This document shows positions 8,498-17,918 of a stretch of 64,000 bases of DNA, piece by piece (the stretch's first letter is position 1; every line of letters begins with the position of its first letter). A model generated the notes under the pieces. It ran no database searches, had not been told where the DNA came from, and worked only from the letters and a program-made list of their open reading frames with translations. Origin of the DNA: Pseudophaeobacter profundi. Its GTDB lineage: Bacteria > Pseudomonadota > Alphaproteobacteria > Rhodobacterales > Rhodobacteraceae. The stretch spans positions 248,001 through 312,000 of the forward strand of contig NZ_JARJEF010000002.1 of assembly GCF_029697505.1 (NCBI RefSeq), in the 5' to 3' direction. Both the position numbers and the translations under genes were made by a program.

Positions 8498-9163
8498 TTA
8501 TAACCCCAGCTTGTCGCGCATAAAGGCGAGCGCGACGCTCAACCCGTCGGGGGCGATGCCATGCGCCGTGCCCTTCATGATATGGGCAAAGACATCTTTG
8601 AAACCCGCCTCATCCAGGGCTTCTGCCGCCTCTGGCAGCGATTGCGGCGGCACCACATCATCGGCATCCCCGTGAACCAGCATGACAGGCATCCGGCTGA
8701 CGACCTCATCCTTCAGTGTCTCTGGGTGAAGCAGACGTCCCGAAAAGGCGACGATGCCCGCGACCGCGTCTTCTCGGCGGGGGGCCACATGCAGGCTCAT
8801 CATCGTACCCTGCGAGAAACCAAACAGCACCACCTGCTCTGGCAGCACGTCTTCATCCACCATCAGCGCGTCCAGAAAAGCATTGAGATCCTCGACAGAG
8901 GCATTCATGCCGCGCATGGCCTCCTCTTCGGAAGAGCCATCAATCCAGGGGATCGGAAACCACTGATACCCCATGGGCGCGCCAGGGCAGTTTTCCGGCG
9001 CATCCGGTGCTACAAACAATGTATCGGGCAGATGTTCACCCAAGGGATCTGCCAGCCCCAGCAGATCGGCACCATTGGCGCCGTAGCCGTGCAAAAACAC
9101 CACGATCGACCGGGTCACCCCGGAGAGCGGCTCTCTGCGCTCAGCTTTCAGTACACGAGTCAT
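8498..9163 (-). CDS. phospholipase/carboxylesterase family hydrolase
   Basis: A 221-residue alpha/beta hydrolase of the carboxylesterase/acyl-protein thioesterase family. FLHGYGANGADL is the oxyanion region, GFSQG holds the nucleophile serine, HGDADDVVP the acid, and GTAHGI the histidine. No signal peptide is seen, so it is cytoplasmic. ATG at 9163 overlaps the stop of the upstream glycosylase gene (ATGA). The true ester substrate cannot be told from sequence. Confidence 0.9.
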   Translation of the reverse strand: MTRVLKAERREPLSGVTRSIVVFLHGYGANGADLLGLADPLGEHLPDTLFVAPDAPENCPGAPMGYQWFPIPWIDGSSEEEAMRGMNASVEDLNAFLDALMVDEDVLPEQVVLFGFSQGTMMSLHVAPRREDAVAGIVAFSGRLLHPETLKDEVVSRMPVMLVHGDADDVVPPQSLPEAAEALDEAGFKDVFAHIMKGTAHGIAPDGLSVALAFMRDKLGL

Positions 9164-9819
9164 CGGATCCCTTCCCTGTCCTTTGCCACATGGTAATAGG
9201 CCCACAAGATGCGCGCCGCAACCGACCGCCAGGGAGACCAGGCTTCGGCCAGCTGTTTTAGTTGCCGCTCTTTGGGGCGTTCGGGCAGATCAAACAGCAC
9301 CCTTGCAGATTCCTGCAGGGCCAGATCGCCCGGCGCAAAGACATCCGCGCGCCCCAGGGAAAACATGGCGTAGATCTCGGCGGTCCAGACCCCAATGCCC
9401 GTCACGCGGGTCAGGGTGGTGACAACCTGTTCTGTCGGCAGGTCGCGCAGCGCGCGATAGTCAATCGCTTCCTCGGCCAAAGCTTTGGCATAGCGTATTT
9501 TTTGGCGGCTGAGTCCCGCCCCGCGCAGGGCGTCTTCCGGCGCCGAGCGGATTGCAGACTCGGTGGTTAGCCGGGCCTCAACAAGCCGTTGCCAAATGGC
9601 ATTTGCCGAGGCAACGCTGACCTGTTGGCTGATAATGGCGCTGAGCAGTTCGCCAAAGCCATCCGGCCTGCGCCGCAGCGGCAATGGTCCGCAACTGGCC
9701 AGTGCCCGCGCAAAGCGCGGATCCTGATCGGCCAGCCAGGCGACACCCTCGGCCACACAGGTATCACTGCAAATGATCCGGCCCGCAGCGGGCGCGCAGT
9801 CAACAACAATGGATGTCAC
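9160..9819 (-). CDS. DNA-3-methyladenine glycosylase II family protein
   Basis: A 219-residue HhH-GPD base-excision glycosylase like AlkA/MAG. LLSAIISQQVSVASANAIW opens the fold. TRVTGIGVWTAEIYAMFSLG is the helix-hairpin-helix and GPD loop, followed by FAPGDLAL with the catalytic aspartate. It lacks the N-terminal domain of E. coli AlkA, as many bacterial relatives do. GTG at 9819 was chosen because GAGAGGG lies eight bases upstream. It removes alkylated purines from DNA. It is coupled to the esterase gene by ATGA overlap. Confidence 0.87.
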   Translation of the reverse strand: MTSIVVDCAPAAGRIICSDTCVAEGVAWLADQDPRFARALASCGPLPLRRRPDGFGELLSAIISQQVSVASANAIWQRLVEARLTTESAIRSAPEDALRGAGLSRQKIRYAKALAEEAIDYRALRDLPTEQVVTTLTRVTGIGVWTAEIYAMFSLGRADVFAPGDLALQESARVLFDLPERPKERQLKQLAEAWSPWRSVAARILWAYYHVAKDREGIR

Positions 9820-9912
9820 GTCAATAGCCCTCTCTGGTGGTACAACCACGACATTGTACCAATGCACAGCTTGCCGCTTGTTCCGCCCAATTTTGAAGGC
9901 TACGCATCCCAC

Positions 9913-11133
9913 ATGACAATGAACATCACCACCCCCACAGGCGACCAGGTCGCCAAGAAAAACGTTGCCATCCTGGTACTGGCCCAGGCGATCCTCGGCT
10001 CTCAGATGCCGATGATCTTTATTATAGGCGGGCTGGCTGGGCAATCTCTGGCTTCGAACCCCTGTTTTGCCACCCTGCCGATATCTCTTATTGTGGCCGG
10101 GTCGATGATGGCGGCAACCCCGATTTCAGCCATTATGCAGCGCTGGGGGAGGCGTGCCGGATTTTTCACCGGGGCCGCCTTTGGCGCCTTGGGCGGCGTG
10201 ATCGGGGCCTACGGGCTTTATCTGGGGTCATTCCCGGTGTTCCTTCTGGGCAGCCTGCTGACCGGCGTCTACATGAGCGCGCATGGCTTCTACCGGTTTG
10301 CCGCTGCCGACACCGCATCTGAATCCTTTCGCCCAAAGGCGATTTCCTATGTCATGGCCGGCGGGTTGCTCTCGGCGATTATTGGGCCGCAAATTGTCAA
10401 AGCCACCAGCCAGGTCTTTGTTATTCCATTCCTTGGCACCTATATGGCGGTGATTGCAGTGAATGTGATCGGCTCTGGCTTGTTCTTGTTCCTGGACATT
10501 CCGAAACCGCCTGCACCACGCGCCGATGTGCCAAAAGGGCGCAGCCGTCTGGAGCTGTTGAAAACCCCCACCATTGCTGTCGCTGTAATCTGCGCCATGG
10601 TTTCTTATGCGCTGATGAACCTGGTGATGACCTCGACACCGCTGGCGGTGGTTGGCTGCGGCTTCACCGAGAGCACCGCAGCGGATGTGGTGACCTCGCA
10701 TGTCTTGGCGATGTATGTACCATCGTTCTTCACCGGCCACCTGATTGCGCGATTTGGTGTGCACAAGGTCGTTGCCGCAGGTCTGCTGACCCTAACGGCA
10801 GCGGGTGTTGTTGCCTTGCAAGGCGTTGAATTGGAAAATTTCTTTGTTGCGCTCGTGCTTTTGGGGCTGGGGTGGAACTTTGGCTTTATCGGCGCCACGA
10901 CCATGTTGGCCGGTGCCCATGACGCATCAGAACGCGGCCGCATGCAGGGGTTGAATGACCTTTTGGTCTTTGGTGGTGTCACCATGGCTTCTCTGGCCTC
11001 GGGCGGCTTGATGAATTGCTCGGGCGGCAATCCGGTTGAGGGCTGGAATGCCGTCAATATGGCAATGGCGCCCTTCTTGGTGCTGGCAGGTGGCGCTTTG
11101 CTCTGGTTGGCGCTGCGTCCCAAAACCGCCTAA
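9913..11133 (+). CDS. major facilitator superfamily transporter
   Basis: A polytopic membrane protein of 406 residues with about twelve hydrophobic segments, MFS type. The loop MQRWGRRAGF after the second or third helix resembles the MFS motif A, and HLIARFGVHKV is its counterpart in the second half. ATG at 9913 (or 9919) begins the first likely cytoplasmic segment; no strong ribosome site is visible. The start lies 93 bp from the divergent glycosylase start. The transported compound is unknown. Confidence 0.83.
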   Translation: MTMNITTPTGDQVAKKNVAILVLAQAILGSQMPMIFIIGGLAGQSLASNPCFATLPISLIVAGSMMAATPISAIMQRWGRRAGFFTGAAFGALGGVIGAYGLYLGSFPVFLLGSLLTGVYMSAHGFYRFAAADTASESFRPKAISYVMAGGLLSAIIGPQIVKATSQVFVIPFLGTYMAVIAVNVIGSGLFLFLDIPKPPAPRADVPKGRSRLELLKTPTIAVAVICAMVSYALMNLVMTSTPLAVVGCGFTESTAADVVTSHVLAMYVPSFFTGHLIARFGVHKVVAAGLLTLTAAGVVALQGVELENFFVALVLLGLGWNFGFIGATTMLAGAHDASERGRMQGLNDLLVFGGVTMASLASGGLMNCSGGNPVEGWNAVNMAMAPFLVLAGGALLWLALRPKTA

Positions 11134-11156
11134 TGCGAGGATGGTACTGACCAAAG

Positions 11157-11185
11157 AAAAAGGCGCCCAAAGTGGCGCCTTTTTT
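11157..11185. terminator. bidirectional intrinsic terminator
   Basis: The stem AGGCGCC/GGCGCCT has a six-base loop, an A-run on the left and a T-run on the right, so it can end both the MFS gene and the convergent NDUFAF6-like gene. Confidence 0.88.
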
Positions 11186-11218
11186 AATTATATCAGACCT
11201 CTACCGGGGGATATTGAC

Positions 11219-12022
11219 CTACCAGCGCTGCCGACTGCTGCGCCAGATCAGGCCCGCGCGGCGACGAAATTCGCTTTGCCCCAGGCTGCCCTCGGCCACC
11301 CGTTCCGGCGCCTTCAGAACCTGGCGCAAAAGGCCCCGCGCCTGCCAACCTGACAACAGCGCGCTGCCTGCCTCGCGAGAGATCTTGTCGCGATCCAGTT
11401 GCGCCTGTTCAATCTGATCCAAGGCCTTTTGCGCCAGGCGGCGCAGCCCATCAGGGGTGCCATCCAGCAGCGGAATGCGCTTGTGCTGCACCAGTTCCGG
11501 GATGGCGAGCAACCAGTTGGACACCCCAACACCATAGGCAAACCTGCGCACCGTTGCCTCATCCGCCGGGCCAAGCGACGCCGCTGCCATCCACATCAAG
11601 CCACCCGTGGTTGCATCGATATATCGGTCAAATTCACCCTCATCCTCAAAGGGTTCGCGGTAGATATCCCAGCGGCGCGCCTCGGCCATTTCCTCGATAT
11701 GCGCGGCAAGATGGTGTGGCAACAGCCGCCCCAGCGGGGTTGCAACAAAATGCCGCCGCACCGGTCCGCCCTGGGCAATTTCGCTGCCAATATCGCGCCA
11801 CCACTGCACCCGCATTTCCGAAATCATGCTTTCCTGGCTGGCCCAGGGGGCACGTGCCAGTTCTATATTGAAAGCGTAGAGCGCAAAAAGCACTGGCCGC
11901 GCCGCAACCGGAGCCGCCATGGTCGCCAGAAAGCGATCAGGATCTCCCTGTTGCACCAGTTCGGCGCACCGGGTGACATCATCATCAAAGGCTGCCTTAT
12001 CGCTCACCTGAAAACCCTTCAA
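11219..12022 (-). CDS. squalene/phytoene synthase-fold protein, NDUFAF6-like
   Basis: A 267-residue protein with the trans-isoprenyl diphosphate synthase (squalene/phytoene synthase) fold. YAFNIELARAPWASQE and MRVQWWRDIG are typical of the alphaproteobacterial/mitochondrial NDUFAF6 branch. The aspartate-rich metal motifs of true synthases are weak: the first site reads WRDIGSEIAQG. A catalytic role in isoprenoid synthesis is therefore doubtful, and a complex I assembly role, as for human NDUFAF6, is the better guess. No carotenoid genes are near. It is convergent with the MFS gene. Confidence 0.78.
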   Translation of the reverse strand: MKGFQVSDKAAFDDDVTRCAELVQQGDPDRFLATMAAPVAARPVLFALYAFNIELARAPWASQESMISEMRVQWWRDIGSEIAQGGPVRRHFVATPLGRLLPHHLAAHIEEMAEARRWDIYREPFEDEGEFDRYIDATTGGLMWMAAASLGPADEATVRRFAYGVGVSNWLLAIPELVQHKRIPLLDGTPDGLRRLAQKALDQIEQAQLDRDKISREAGSALLSGWQARGLLRQVLKAPERVAEGSLGQSEFRRRAGLIWRSSRQRW

Positions 12023-12077
12023 TTGCGACCATGCTGCCCGGCGCTACGCCCAAAAGGGCCCCAGGCCAGCTGTCGGC

Positions 12078-13700
12078 CTATGCAGTATCGCCGGTATCGC
12101 GGATCAGTTTCCAGCGCATCGCATCGAGCAGCGCGTCGAATGAGGCGTCAATTATATTGGCGCTGACGCCCACAGTGGACCAGCGCCGTCCTTTGCCATC
12201 TTCGCTGTCGATGATAACGCGGGTAACGGCCTCTGTGCCGCCCTGGGTGATGCGCACTTTGAAATCCACCAGCCGCATGTCATTGATAATGCTGGAATAG
12301 CGCCCAAGGTCCTTGGCCAGAGCCTTGGCCAAGGCGTTCACCGGGCCGCGATCATTGCCAGTTTCATCCATGGATTCGCTGACCGAAAGACGCTTTTCGC
12401 CATCCACCTTGATCACCACGACCGCCTCGGAAAGGCTGATCATGCGGTTATACTTGTTTTTGCGCCGCTCCACCGTGACTTTGTAGCGCTTTACCTCAAA
12501 GAATTCTGGCGCTTGACCAAGTTCTGCCCGTGCCAGCATTTCAAAAGAGGCCTGCGCCGTATCATAAGAATAGCCCTCGGCCTCGCGCTCTTTGATCCGT
12601 TCCAGAATGCGGGCCAGGGCCGGATCGCCCTTTTCAACCTGCAGCCCGGCATCCTGCAGGCGTTTGCGCAGGTTTGACTGGCCGGCCTGGTTGGACATCG
12701 GGATGATGCGGGCATTTCCGACCAGCGCGGGTTCAACATGTTCATAGGTACTTGGATCCTTCAGGATCGCACTGGCATGCAGACCGGCTTTATGCGCAAA
12801 GGCAGAGGCTCCGACATAGGGTGCCTGTTTCTGCGGCACCCGGTTCAGGATCTCATCCAGCATCCGGCTCAGCTTTGTCAGGCCTGCCAGCGCATCACGG
12901 CTGACCCCGATGTCAAACTGACTGGCATAGGGCTCTTTCAACAGCAGAGTTGGGATCAAGCTGGTCAGGTTGGCATTGCCGCAGCGCTCTCCCAACCCGT
13001 TGAGAGTACCCTGCACCTGCCGCGCACCAGCTTCCACCGCAGCCAGCGAACAGGCCACCGCATTTTCGGTGTCGTTATGGGTGTGGATCCCCAGCCGATC
13101 CCCCGGAATGCCAGCGGCGATCACCTCGGCGACGATACGGTGCACTTCGCTGGGCATTACGCCACCGTTGGTATCGCATAGCACCACCCAACGTGCCCCG
13201 GCCTCTAGCGCGGCTTGGCAGGCTGACAGGGCATAGGCCGGGTTCGCCTTGTACCCATCAAAGAAGTGTTCCGCATCATACAGCGCTTCGCGGCCCTGCG
13301 CCGTGATATGCGCAACGGATGCCCGGATGTTTTCAAGGTTTTCCTCCAGGGTAATGCCAAGCGCCGCCGTCACGTGATAATCATGCGCCTTGCCCACCAG
13401 ACAGACAGCCGGGGTGTTGGCATTCATAACTGCGGCCAGAACGTCGTCATTTTCTGCCGAGCGCCCTGCCCGTTTGGTCATACCAAAGGCCGTCATGGTG
13501 GCGCGGGTTTTTGGGGCCGCATCAAAAAAGGCGCTGTCGGTGGGGTTGGCCCCCGGCCAGCCGCCTTCGATGTAATCAATCCCAAGGTCATCAAGCGCCT
13601 GAGTGATCTGCATCTTTTCTGCGGTCGAGAACTGCACCCCCTGGGTTTGCTGCCCATCCCGCAGGGTGGTGTCGTAAAGGTAGAGCCGGGATTTTTGCAT
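12078..13700 (-). CDS. cimA: (R)-citramalate synthase
   Basis: A 540-residue enzyme of the LeuA/CimA family, which condenses pyruvate and acetyl-CoA to citramalate at the head of the threonine-independent isoleucine route. It begins with LYLYDTTLRDGQQTQGV. The metal and catalytic site is seen in GIHTHNDTENAVACS and GTLNGLGERCGNANL. The C-terminal third is the allosteric LeuA dimer domain, where isoleucine usually acts. Length and the N-terminal sequence separate it from isopropylmalate and homocitrate synthases. ATG at 13700 overlaps the cysS stop (TGATG) and has GGAGGGG upstream. Confidence 0.93.
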   Translation of the reverse strand: MQKSRLYLYDTTLRDGQQTQGVQFSTAEKMQITQALDDLGIDYIEGGWPGANPTDSAFFDAAPKTRATMTAFGMTKRAGRSAENDDVLAAVMNANTPAVCLVGKAHDYHVTAALGITLEENLENIRASVAHITAQGREALYDAEHFFDGYKANPAYALSACQAALEAGARWVVLCDTNGGVMPSEVHRIVAEVIAAGIPGDRLGIHTHNDTENAVACSLAAVEAGARQVQGTLNGLGERCGNANLTSLIPTLLLKEPYASQFDIGVSRDALAGLTKLSRMLDEILNRVPQKQAPYVGASAFAHKAGLHASAILKDPSTYEHVEPALVGNARIIPMSNQAGQSNLRKRLQDAGLQVEKGDPALARILERIKEREAEGYSYDTAQASFEMLARAELGQAPEFFEVKRYKVTVERRKNKYNRMISLSEAVVVIKVDGEKRLSVSESMDETGNDRGPVNALAKALAKDLGRYSSIINDMRLVDFKVRITQGGTEAVTRVIIDSEDGKGRRWSTVGVSANIIDASFDALLDAMRWKLIRDTGDTA

Positions 13701-15109
13701 CACAGCCCCTCCAGTTTGGCGGGGTCGAAATCGGGGCTAAGTTCCCAGGACGCAGGCTTGTCCTTTCGGTCGTGTAGTATAACCCCGGCATTTGCCAGCA
13801 TATCCCGGAGCCGATCGGCAGTGGCCCAGTCTTTTCGCAGTTTGGCTTCGTGGCGCGATAAAACAATTGGACCAACAAGTTCCTCTCCCGACATTGCCAT
13901 ATTTTCTTTTGGCATCCCCCACCAAGTCTCAATAGAGTTAAGGTCGAATCCCAGAAACGCCAACGATGCTTTCAGGCGCCCCGCATCTCCGCTCTTTTTA
14001 AGCTCACGAAGTCGCGTTATCGCTTTAGATGTATTTAGGTCATCAGAAATTGCCGCGATCACCTCGTCGTCAACTACAGTTGATTTTGCCTCAAACGTCA
14101 GTGACTTAAAGTCAGACAGAGTAGCCTCGGCCTCTTTTGCCTTTTTTTCTGTCCAGTCCATCGGTTTGCGATAATGCGTGGACAAAAACACAAAGCGGAT
14201 CACTTCGCCCGGAATACCCTGATCAAGCAGATCACGTACGGTAAAGAAATTGCCCAGCGATTTGGACATCTTCTTGCCCTCGACCTGCAACATCTCGTTA
14301 TGCAGCCAATAGCGGGCAAAGCTGTCATCGCCATTAGCGCAGCAGCTTTGTGCGATTTCATTCTCATGGTGCGGGAACATCAGGTCATTGCCGCCACCGT
14401 GAATATCAAAGCTTGGCCCCAGCAGATCCTGCGCCATGGCAGAGCATTCGATATGCCAGCCGGGCCGCCCGCGTCCCCAGGGGCTGTCCCAGCCGGGCAA
14501 CTCATCCGTCGAGGGCTTCCACAGGACAAAATCCATCGGGTTTTTCTTATAGGGCGCCACTTCGACCCGCGCGCCGGCGATCATGTCATCAACTGATCGG
14601 CCCGACAGTGCGCCATAGTGCTCTTTCCAGCTGTCTACCGCAAAGAGCACATGGCCGTCGGCCGCATAGGCATGGCCCTTGGCTATCAGATCCTCGATCA
14701 TGGCAATCATCTGCGGGATGAACTGCGTCGCGCGGGGCATGTGATCAGGCTCTAACGCGCCTAAACTGCCCATATCAGCCAGATACCAGCCGATGGTTTC
14801 TTCGGTGCGTTGCTGCACCAGATCTTCCAGGCTACCTGCGGCGCCGGCCTGTTGTCGCGCTAGGGCGGTGGCGTTGATCTTGTCATCCACATCGGTGAAA
14901 TTGCGCACATAGGTCACATGCGACGCGCCGTAGACCTGGCGCAACAGCCGGTAGAGCACATCAAACACCACCACCGGACGGGCGTTGCCCAGATGTGCCC
15001 GGTCGTAGACGGTGGGACCACAGAGATACAGGCGCACATTGGTGTCATCAATCGGGGTGAATTCCGATTTCTTGCGGGTCTTGGTGTTGTGCAGATTGAT
15101 CGTCGTCAT
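13700..15109 (-). CDS. cysS: cysteinyl-tRNA synthetase
   Basis: A 469-residue class I synthetase. [18 protein letters not shown] contains the first zinc cysteine and the HIGH-like [13 protein letters not shown] and [15 protein letters not shown] the other zinc ligands, and KKMSKSLGN the KMSKS loop. It charges tRNA-Cys. It overlaps cimA by one base. Bases about 13900-14170, covering the end of the catalytic region and the C-terminal helical domain, are clearly poorer in G+C than the flanks. The protein sequence there remains family-like and intact. Confidence 0.96.
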   Translation of the reverse strand: MTTINLHNTKTRKKSEFTPIDDTNVRLYLCGPTVYDRAHLGNARPVVVFDVLYRLLRQVYGASHVTYVRNFTDVDDKINATALARQQAGAAGSLEDLVQQRTEETIGWYLADMGSLGALEPDHMPRATQFIPQMIAMIEDLIAKGHAYAADGHVLFAVDSWKEHYGALSGRSVDDMIAGARVEVAPYKKNPMDFVLWKPSTDELPGWDSPWGRGRPGWHIECSAMAQDLLGPSFDIHGGGNDLMFPHHENEIAQSCCANGDDSFARYWLHNEMLQVEGKKMSKSLGNFFTVRDLLDQGIPGEVIRFVFLSTHYRKPMDWTEKKAKEAEATLSDFKSLTFEAKSTVVDDEVIAAISDDLNTSKAITRLRELKKSGDAGRLKASLAFLGFDLNSIETWWGMPKENMAMSGEELVGPIVLSRHEAKLRKDWATADRLRDMLANAGVILHDRKDKPASWELSPDFDPAKLEGL

Positions 15110-15325
15110 GACAGCTCCTTGGCGGGTGCGGATATGCAGGCACGCAATGCGGGCTTAGCAACTTGTCAAGGTGAAGAAAACGACAGAAACCAGCCCGCTG
15201 AGGATTTCAGCAGGGAATGCAACAAATAATGCGGGTGCAGGTCTGGTTCATGGTCAAGCGCTTAGCATGGCTGACGCGCGCCGCCAAGGCTGATATCGGC
15301 TGGCGAGATTACAAATCGACAGGTT

Positions 15326-15880
15326 TCAAAACCGAAAGGCCGCGCCAACAGCAATCCGTGTCGGGGCCTGGCGGCTGGTCTGGTTGCTGCTCTGCGCCGT
15401 GTTGCTGCCGCCGTGATGCAACAGCTCGCCGGTCAATTGCAGCGCCCGGTTCAGCGACACCCGCACCCCGATCCCCAAGGTTTCGGTCTCGGCCTGCGCA
15501 TGGCCCTGCGTCTGTTCATGGCCAAGGGTCACATAGCCCAGGCTGCCGCCAAAATCATATCCGGCGCGCAGCTGAATGCTGTCGCTCTGCGATGGGGTTG
15601 CCAGGCCGGGGTAATGCCCGGGATAGGCACCGCTGGTGCCCCGCCGATAGGTGCCGCCCAGCACCACGGCGCCATAATCCCGGTCGGTCGAGAATGTCAG
15701 CCGCGTCTCGCTATCCTGCAATGCGCCATAGGGGTCCGCGGACGCGGCTGCTGCATTGGAAACAAAGGAGGTCTGGCTCCAATCGGCCGCAGCCAGCGGG
15801 CAGGCATAGGTCAGAGCCGCAATCGCACCGAACAATAGCCAGGGGGTGACGGCATTTTGGATCTTCTTAGCAGCTGGCAT
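15326..15880 (-). CDS. putative outer-membrane beta-barrel protein
   Basis: A 184-residue protein with an N-terminal signal peptide (hydrophobic core LLFGAIAALTYACPLAAA, cleavage near AAA-DW). The mature part is rich in alternating polar/hydrophobic strands and glycine, and it ends in GAAFRF, a terminal phenylalanine as expected for the BAM targeting signal. No specific family is recognised. ATG at 15880 gives a proper signal peptide. No related gene is adjacent. Confidence 0.65.
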   Translation of the reverse strand: MPAAKKIQNAVTPWLLFGAIAALTYACPLAAADWSQTSFVSNAAAASADPYGALQDSETRLTFSTDRDYGAVVLGGTYRRGTSGAYPGHYPGLATPSQSDSIQLRAGYDFGGSLGYVTLGHEQTQGHAQAETETLGIGVRVSLNRALQLTGELLHHGGSNTAQSSNQTSRQAPTRIAVGAAFRF

Positions 15881-16332
15881 GATTTCTTGCCCTATTTCAG
15901 CGCCATTCAAACGCGACGTTATCTACCCGGCTATTTTGGCTGAAATTCCTTAAAGAGCGGTTCAATTCTGCGAGGTAATCCGCGCGAAACCTGCCTGGAC
16001 TAGACATGAGGACGCACAGGCAAGACCACGGAAAATATTCATAAAAATATATTCTCTCTGCGCGCTGCAAAGATCTGTGCCGCCCCCATCATGGGTGAAA
16101 ATATTTCATAAAATTTCACATGGGTCGCAAACGCGCTAGAATCAGCGGGCAAAAATACCAAGGCTAAAGAGGTGTCAAAAAGGATCAGCGATGTCAGCGG
16201 AACGCAGTCAAATTAGCCTGGTGGGGCGCACGATTGGGGCCGCCAGAGGCCTTGCCGCACGCGGTAGGCCCGGGGTGGAGCAGTCGAGACTACCCTAATT
16301 ATGCATATGTTTTTGCCGCAAGGATCCGCCCC
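15881..16332. other. intergenic region with A+T-rich repeats
   Basis: This 450-bp gap between the beta-barrel gene and the MttB-family gene holds no convincing gene. Its middle is A+T-rich and carries the near-identical repeats and dyad listed separately, so it is probably the control region of one or both divergent genes. Confidence 0.6.
16031..16119. promoter_or_regulatory. repeated operator-like elements before MttB-family gene
   Basis: GAAAATATTCATAAAA at 16031-16046 recurs as GAAAATATTTCATAAAA at 16097-16113. The second copy lies inside a dyad with perfect ends, GTGAAA (16095-16100) and TTTCAC (16114-16119). Two near-copies 66 bp apart in an A+T-rich leader suggest a paired regulator site. 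The binding protein is unknown. Confidence 0.45.
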
Positions 16333-17901
16333 ATGATCGACCATTCCGCCGACTCCAGCGCCGTCCCCTTCGTTAAAGCCGCCCGAAGTGGTGGCCGCAC
16401 TGCCCGTCGTACTGCCCGCGCCAATGCCCTGCCCGACCATCTACGCCCTATCTGGCCTGGTCTGGAAGGCGGCGTTCTAAAACCCCTGACCACAGAGGGT
16501 ATGGAGCGCATCCACCGCGCTGCCCTGGATGCGCTGGAACAGATCGGCCTTGCCGATGCGCCGCCCAGTGGTGTGAAATACCTGACAGAGGCGGGCTGTA
16601 TTCAGGGCGCAGATGGCAGGATCCGTTTCCCCCGCGCACTGGTTGAAGACATGCTGGCGGTGGCCAACCGGTCGCTCACTCTGTTTAGCCGCGATGGCAA
16701 GCATGATCTCGAACTTTCGGGCAATCGGGTGCACTATGGCACTGCCGGGGCGGCAGTGCATATGGTGGATGTTGCGGGCCGCACCTACCGTGAGTCCACG
16801 GTGCAGGACCTGCATGATGCCTCTCGCATCTGCAACGTATTGGATAATATACATTTTGTGCAACGCCCTATGGTTTGTCGCGATATCCCCGACAACCTTG
16901 AGATGGACCTGAATTCGATCTATGCCACCACGTCTGGCACCACCAAACATATCGGCACATCCTTCAGCGAGCCCGGCTTTGTCGCCCCGGCGATAGAGCT
17001 GTTGCATATGATTGCGGGCGGAGAAGAAAACTGGCGCGCGCGGCCTTTTGTTTCCAATTCCAACTGCTTTGTGGTGCCGCCGATGAAATTTGCCACCGAA
17101 AGCTGTCAGGTGATGGAGGAATGCATCAAGCATGGCATGCCGGTGCTGCTCTTGTCGGCAGGCATGGCGGGGGCGACGGCACCGTCCACGATTGCCGGCG
17201 CGATCACTCAGGCGGTGGCCGAATGCCTGGCGGGGTTGGTCTATGTCAACGCGGTCAAACCCGGTGCGCCTGCCATCTTTGGCACCTGGCCCTTTGGCCT
17301 GGATCTACGCAGCGGGGCGATGACCGGCGGCTCTGGCGAGCAGGCCTTGCTGACCGCAGGCTGTGCACAGATGCACAAATTTTATGGCCTTCCCGGTGGC
17401 GCGGCAGCCGGAATTTCCGATTCAAAACTACCAGATATGCAGGCAGGATGGGAACAGATGTGTTCCAATGTGATGGCCGGTCTATCTGGGTTGAACATGG
17501 TCTATGAGGCCGCTGGTATGCATGCCTCATTGTTGGGTTTTTGCCATGAATCCCTGATCTTGGGCGACGATCTCATTGGTCAGGCGCTACGCTGTGTCCG
17601 CGGGATAGAGGTCACGGACGAGACACTCGCCCTGGATCAGATGGCCGAGGTCTGCCTGAATGGCCCGGGGCATTATCTGGGCACCAGCCAGACGCTGGGG
17701 CGCATGCAGGCCGATTTCGTCTACCCTGCCTTGGGCGACCGCACCTCTCCCAAGGAATGGGCGGAACTCGGCAAGCCAGATCTACTGCAGAAGGCAACCG
17801 CGCGCAAAGAACAGATCCTGTCAGAGAGATCCAGCGCTTGCTTTGATGCAGAGCTGGATCAAGAGATCCGGGCCCGGTTCAAGATCCATTTGCCAAGCTA
17901 A
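16333..17901 (+). CDS. MttB-family (non-pyrrolysine) corrinoid-dependent methyltransferase
   Basis: A 522-residue member of the trimethylamine methyltransferase MttB superfamily (COG5598). The TIM-barrel family landmarks are TTSGTTKHIGTSFSEPG and VVPPMKFATES in the middle, and GLPGGAAAGISDSKLPD and NMVYEAAGMHASLLG toward the end. The frame has no internal UAG, so this is the non-pyrrolysine type. Characterised relatives demethylate quaternary amines such as glycine betaine or proline betaine and pass the methyl to a corrinoid protein. ATG at 16333 has AAGGA eight bases upstream. No corrinoid protein gene is adjacent; a RamA-like activator lies about 25 kb away at 42770. The substrate is unknown. 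Confidence 0.88.
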   Translation: MIDHSADSSAVPFVKAARSGGRTARRTARANALPDHLRPIWPGLEGGVLKPLTTEGMERIHRAALDALEQIGLADAPPSGVKYLTEAGCIQGADGRIRFPRALVEDMLAVANRSLTLFSRDGKHDLELSGNRVHYGTAGAAVHMVDVAGRTYRESTVQDLHDASRICNVLDNIHFVQRPMVCRDIPDNLEMDLNSIYATTSGTTKHIGTSFSEPGFVAPAIELLHMIAGGEENWRARPFVSNSNCFVVPPMKFATESCQVMEECIKHGMPVLLLSAGMAGATAPSTIAGAITQAVAECLAGLVYVNAVKPGAPAIFGTWPFGLDLRSGAMTGGSGEQALLTAGCAQMHKFYGLPGGAAAGISDSKLPDMQAGWEQMCSNVMAGLSGLNMVYEAAGMHASLLGFCHESLILGDDLIGQALRCVRGIEVTDETLALDQMAEVCLNGPGHYLGTSQTLGRMQADFVYPALGDRTSPKEWAELGKPDLLQKATARKEQILSERSSACFDAELDQEIRARFKIHLPS

Positions 17902-17918
17902 GGTAAGCAGCCGGGTGG

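Noticed and set aside
9820-10044. 75-residue N-terminal extension of the DNA glycosylase
   Set aside because: It overlaps the start of the MFS gene and does not resemble the family; the GTG at 9819 has a good ribosome site.
15110-15325. Possible small gene upstream of cysS
   Set aside because: No frame with a ribosome site or protein-like composition was seen.
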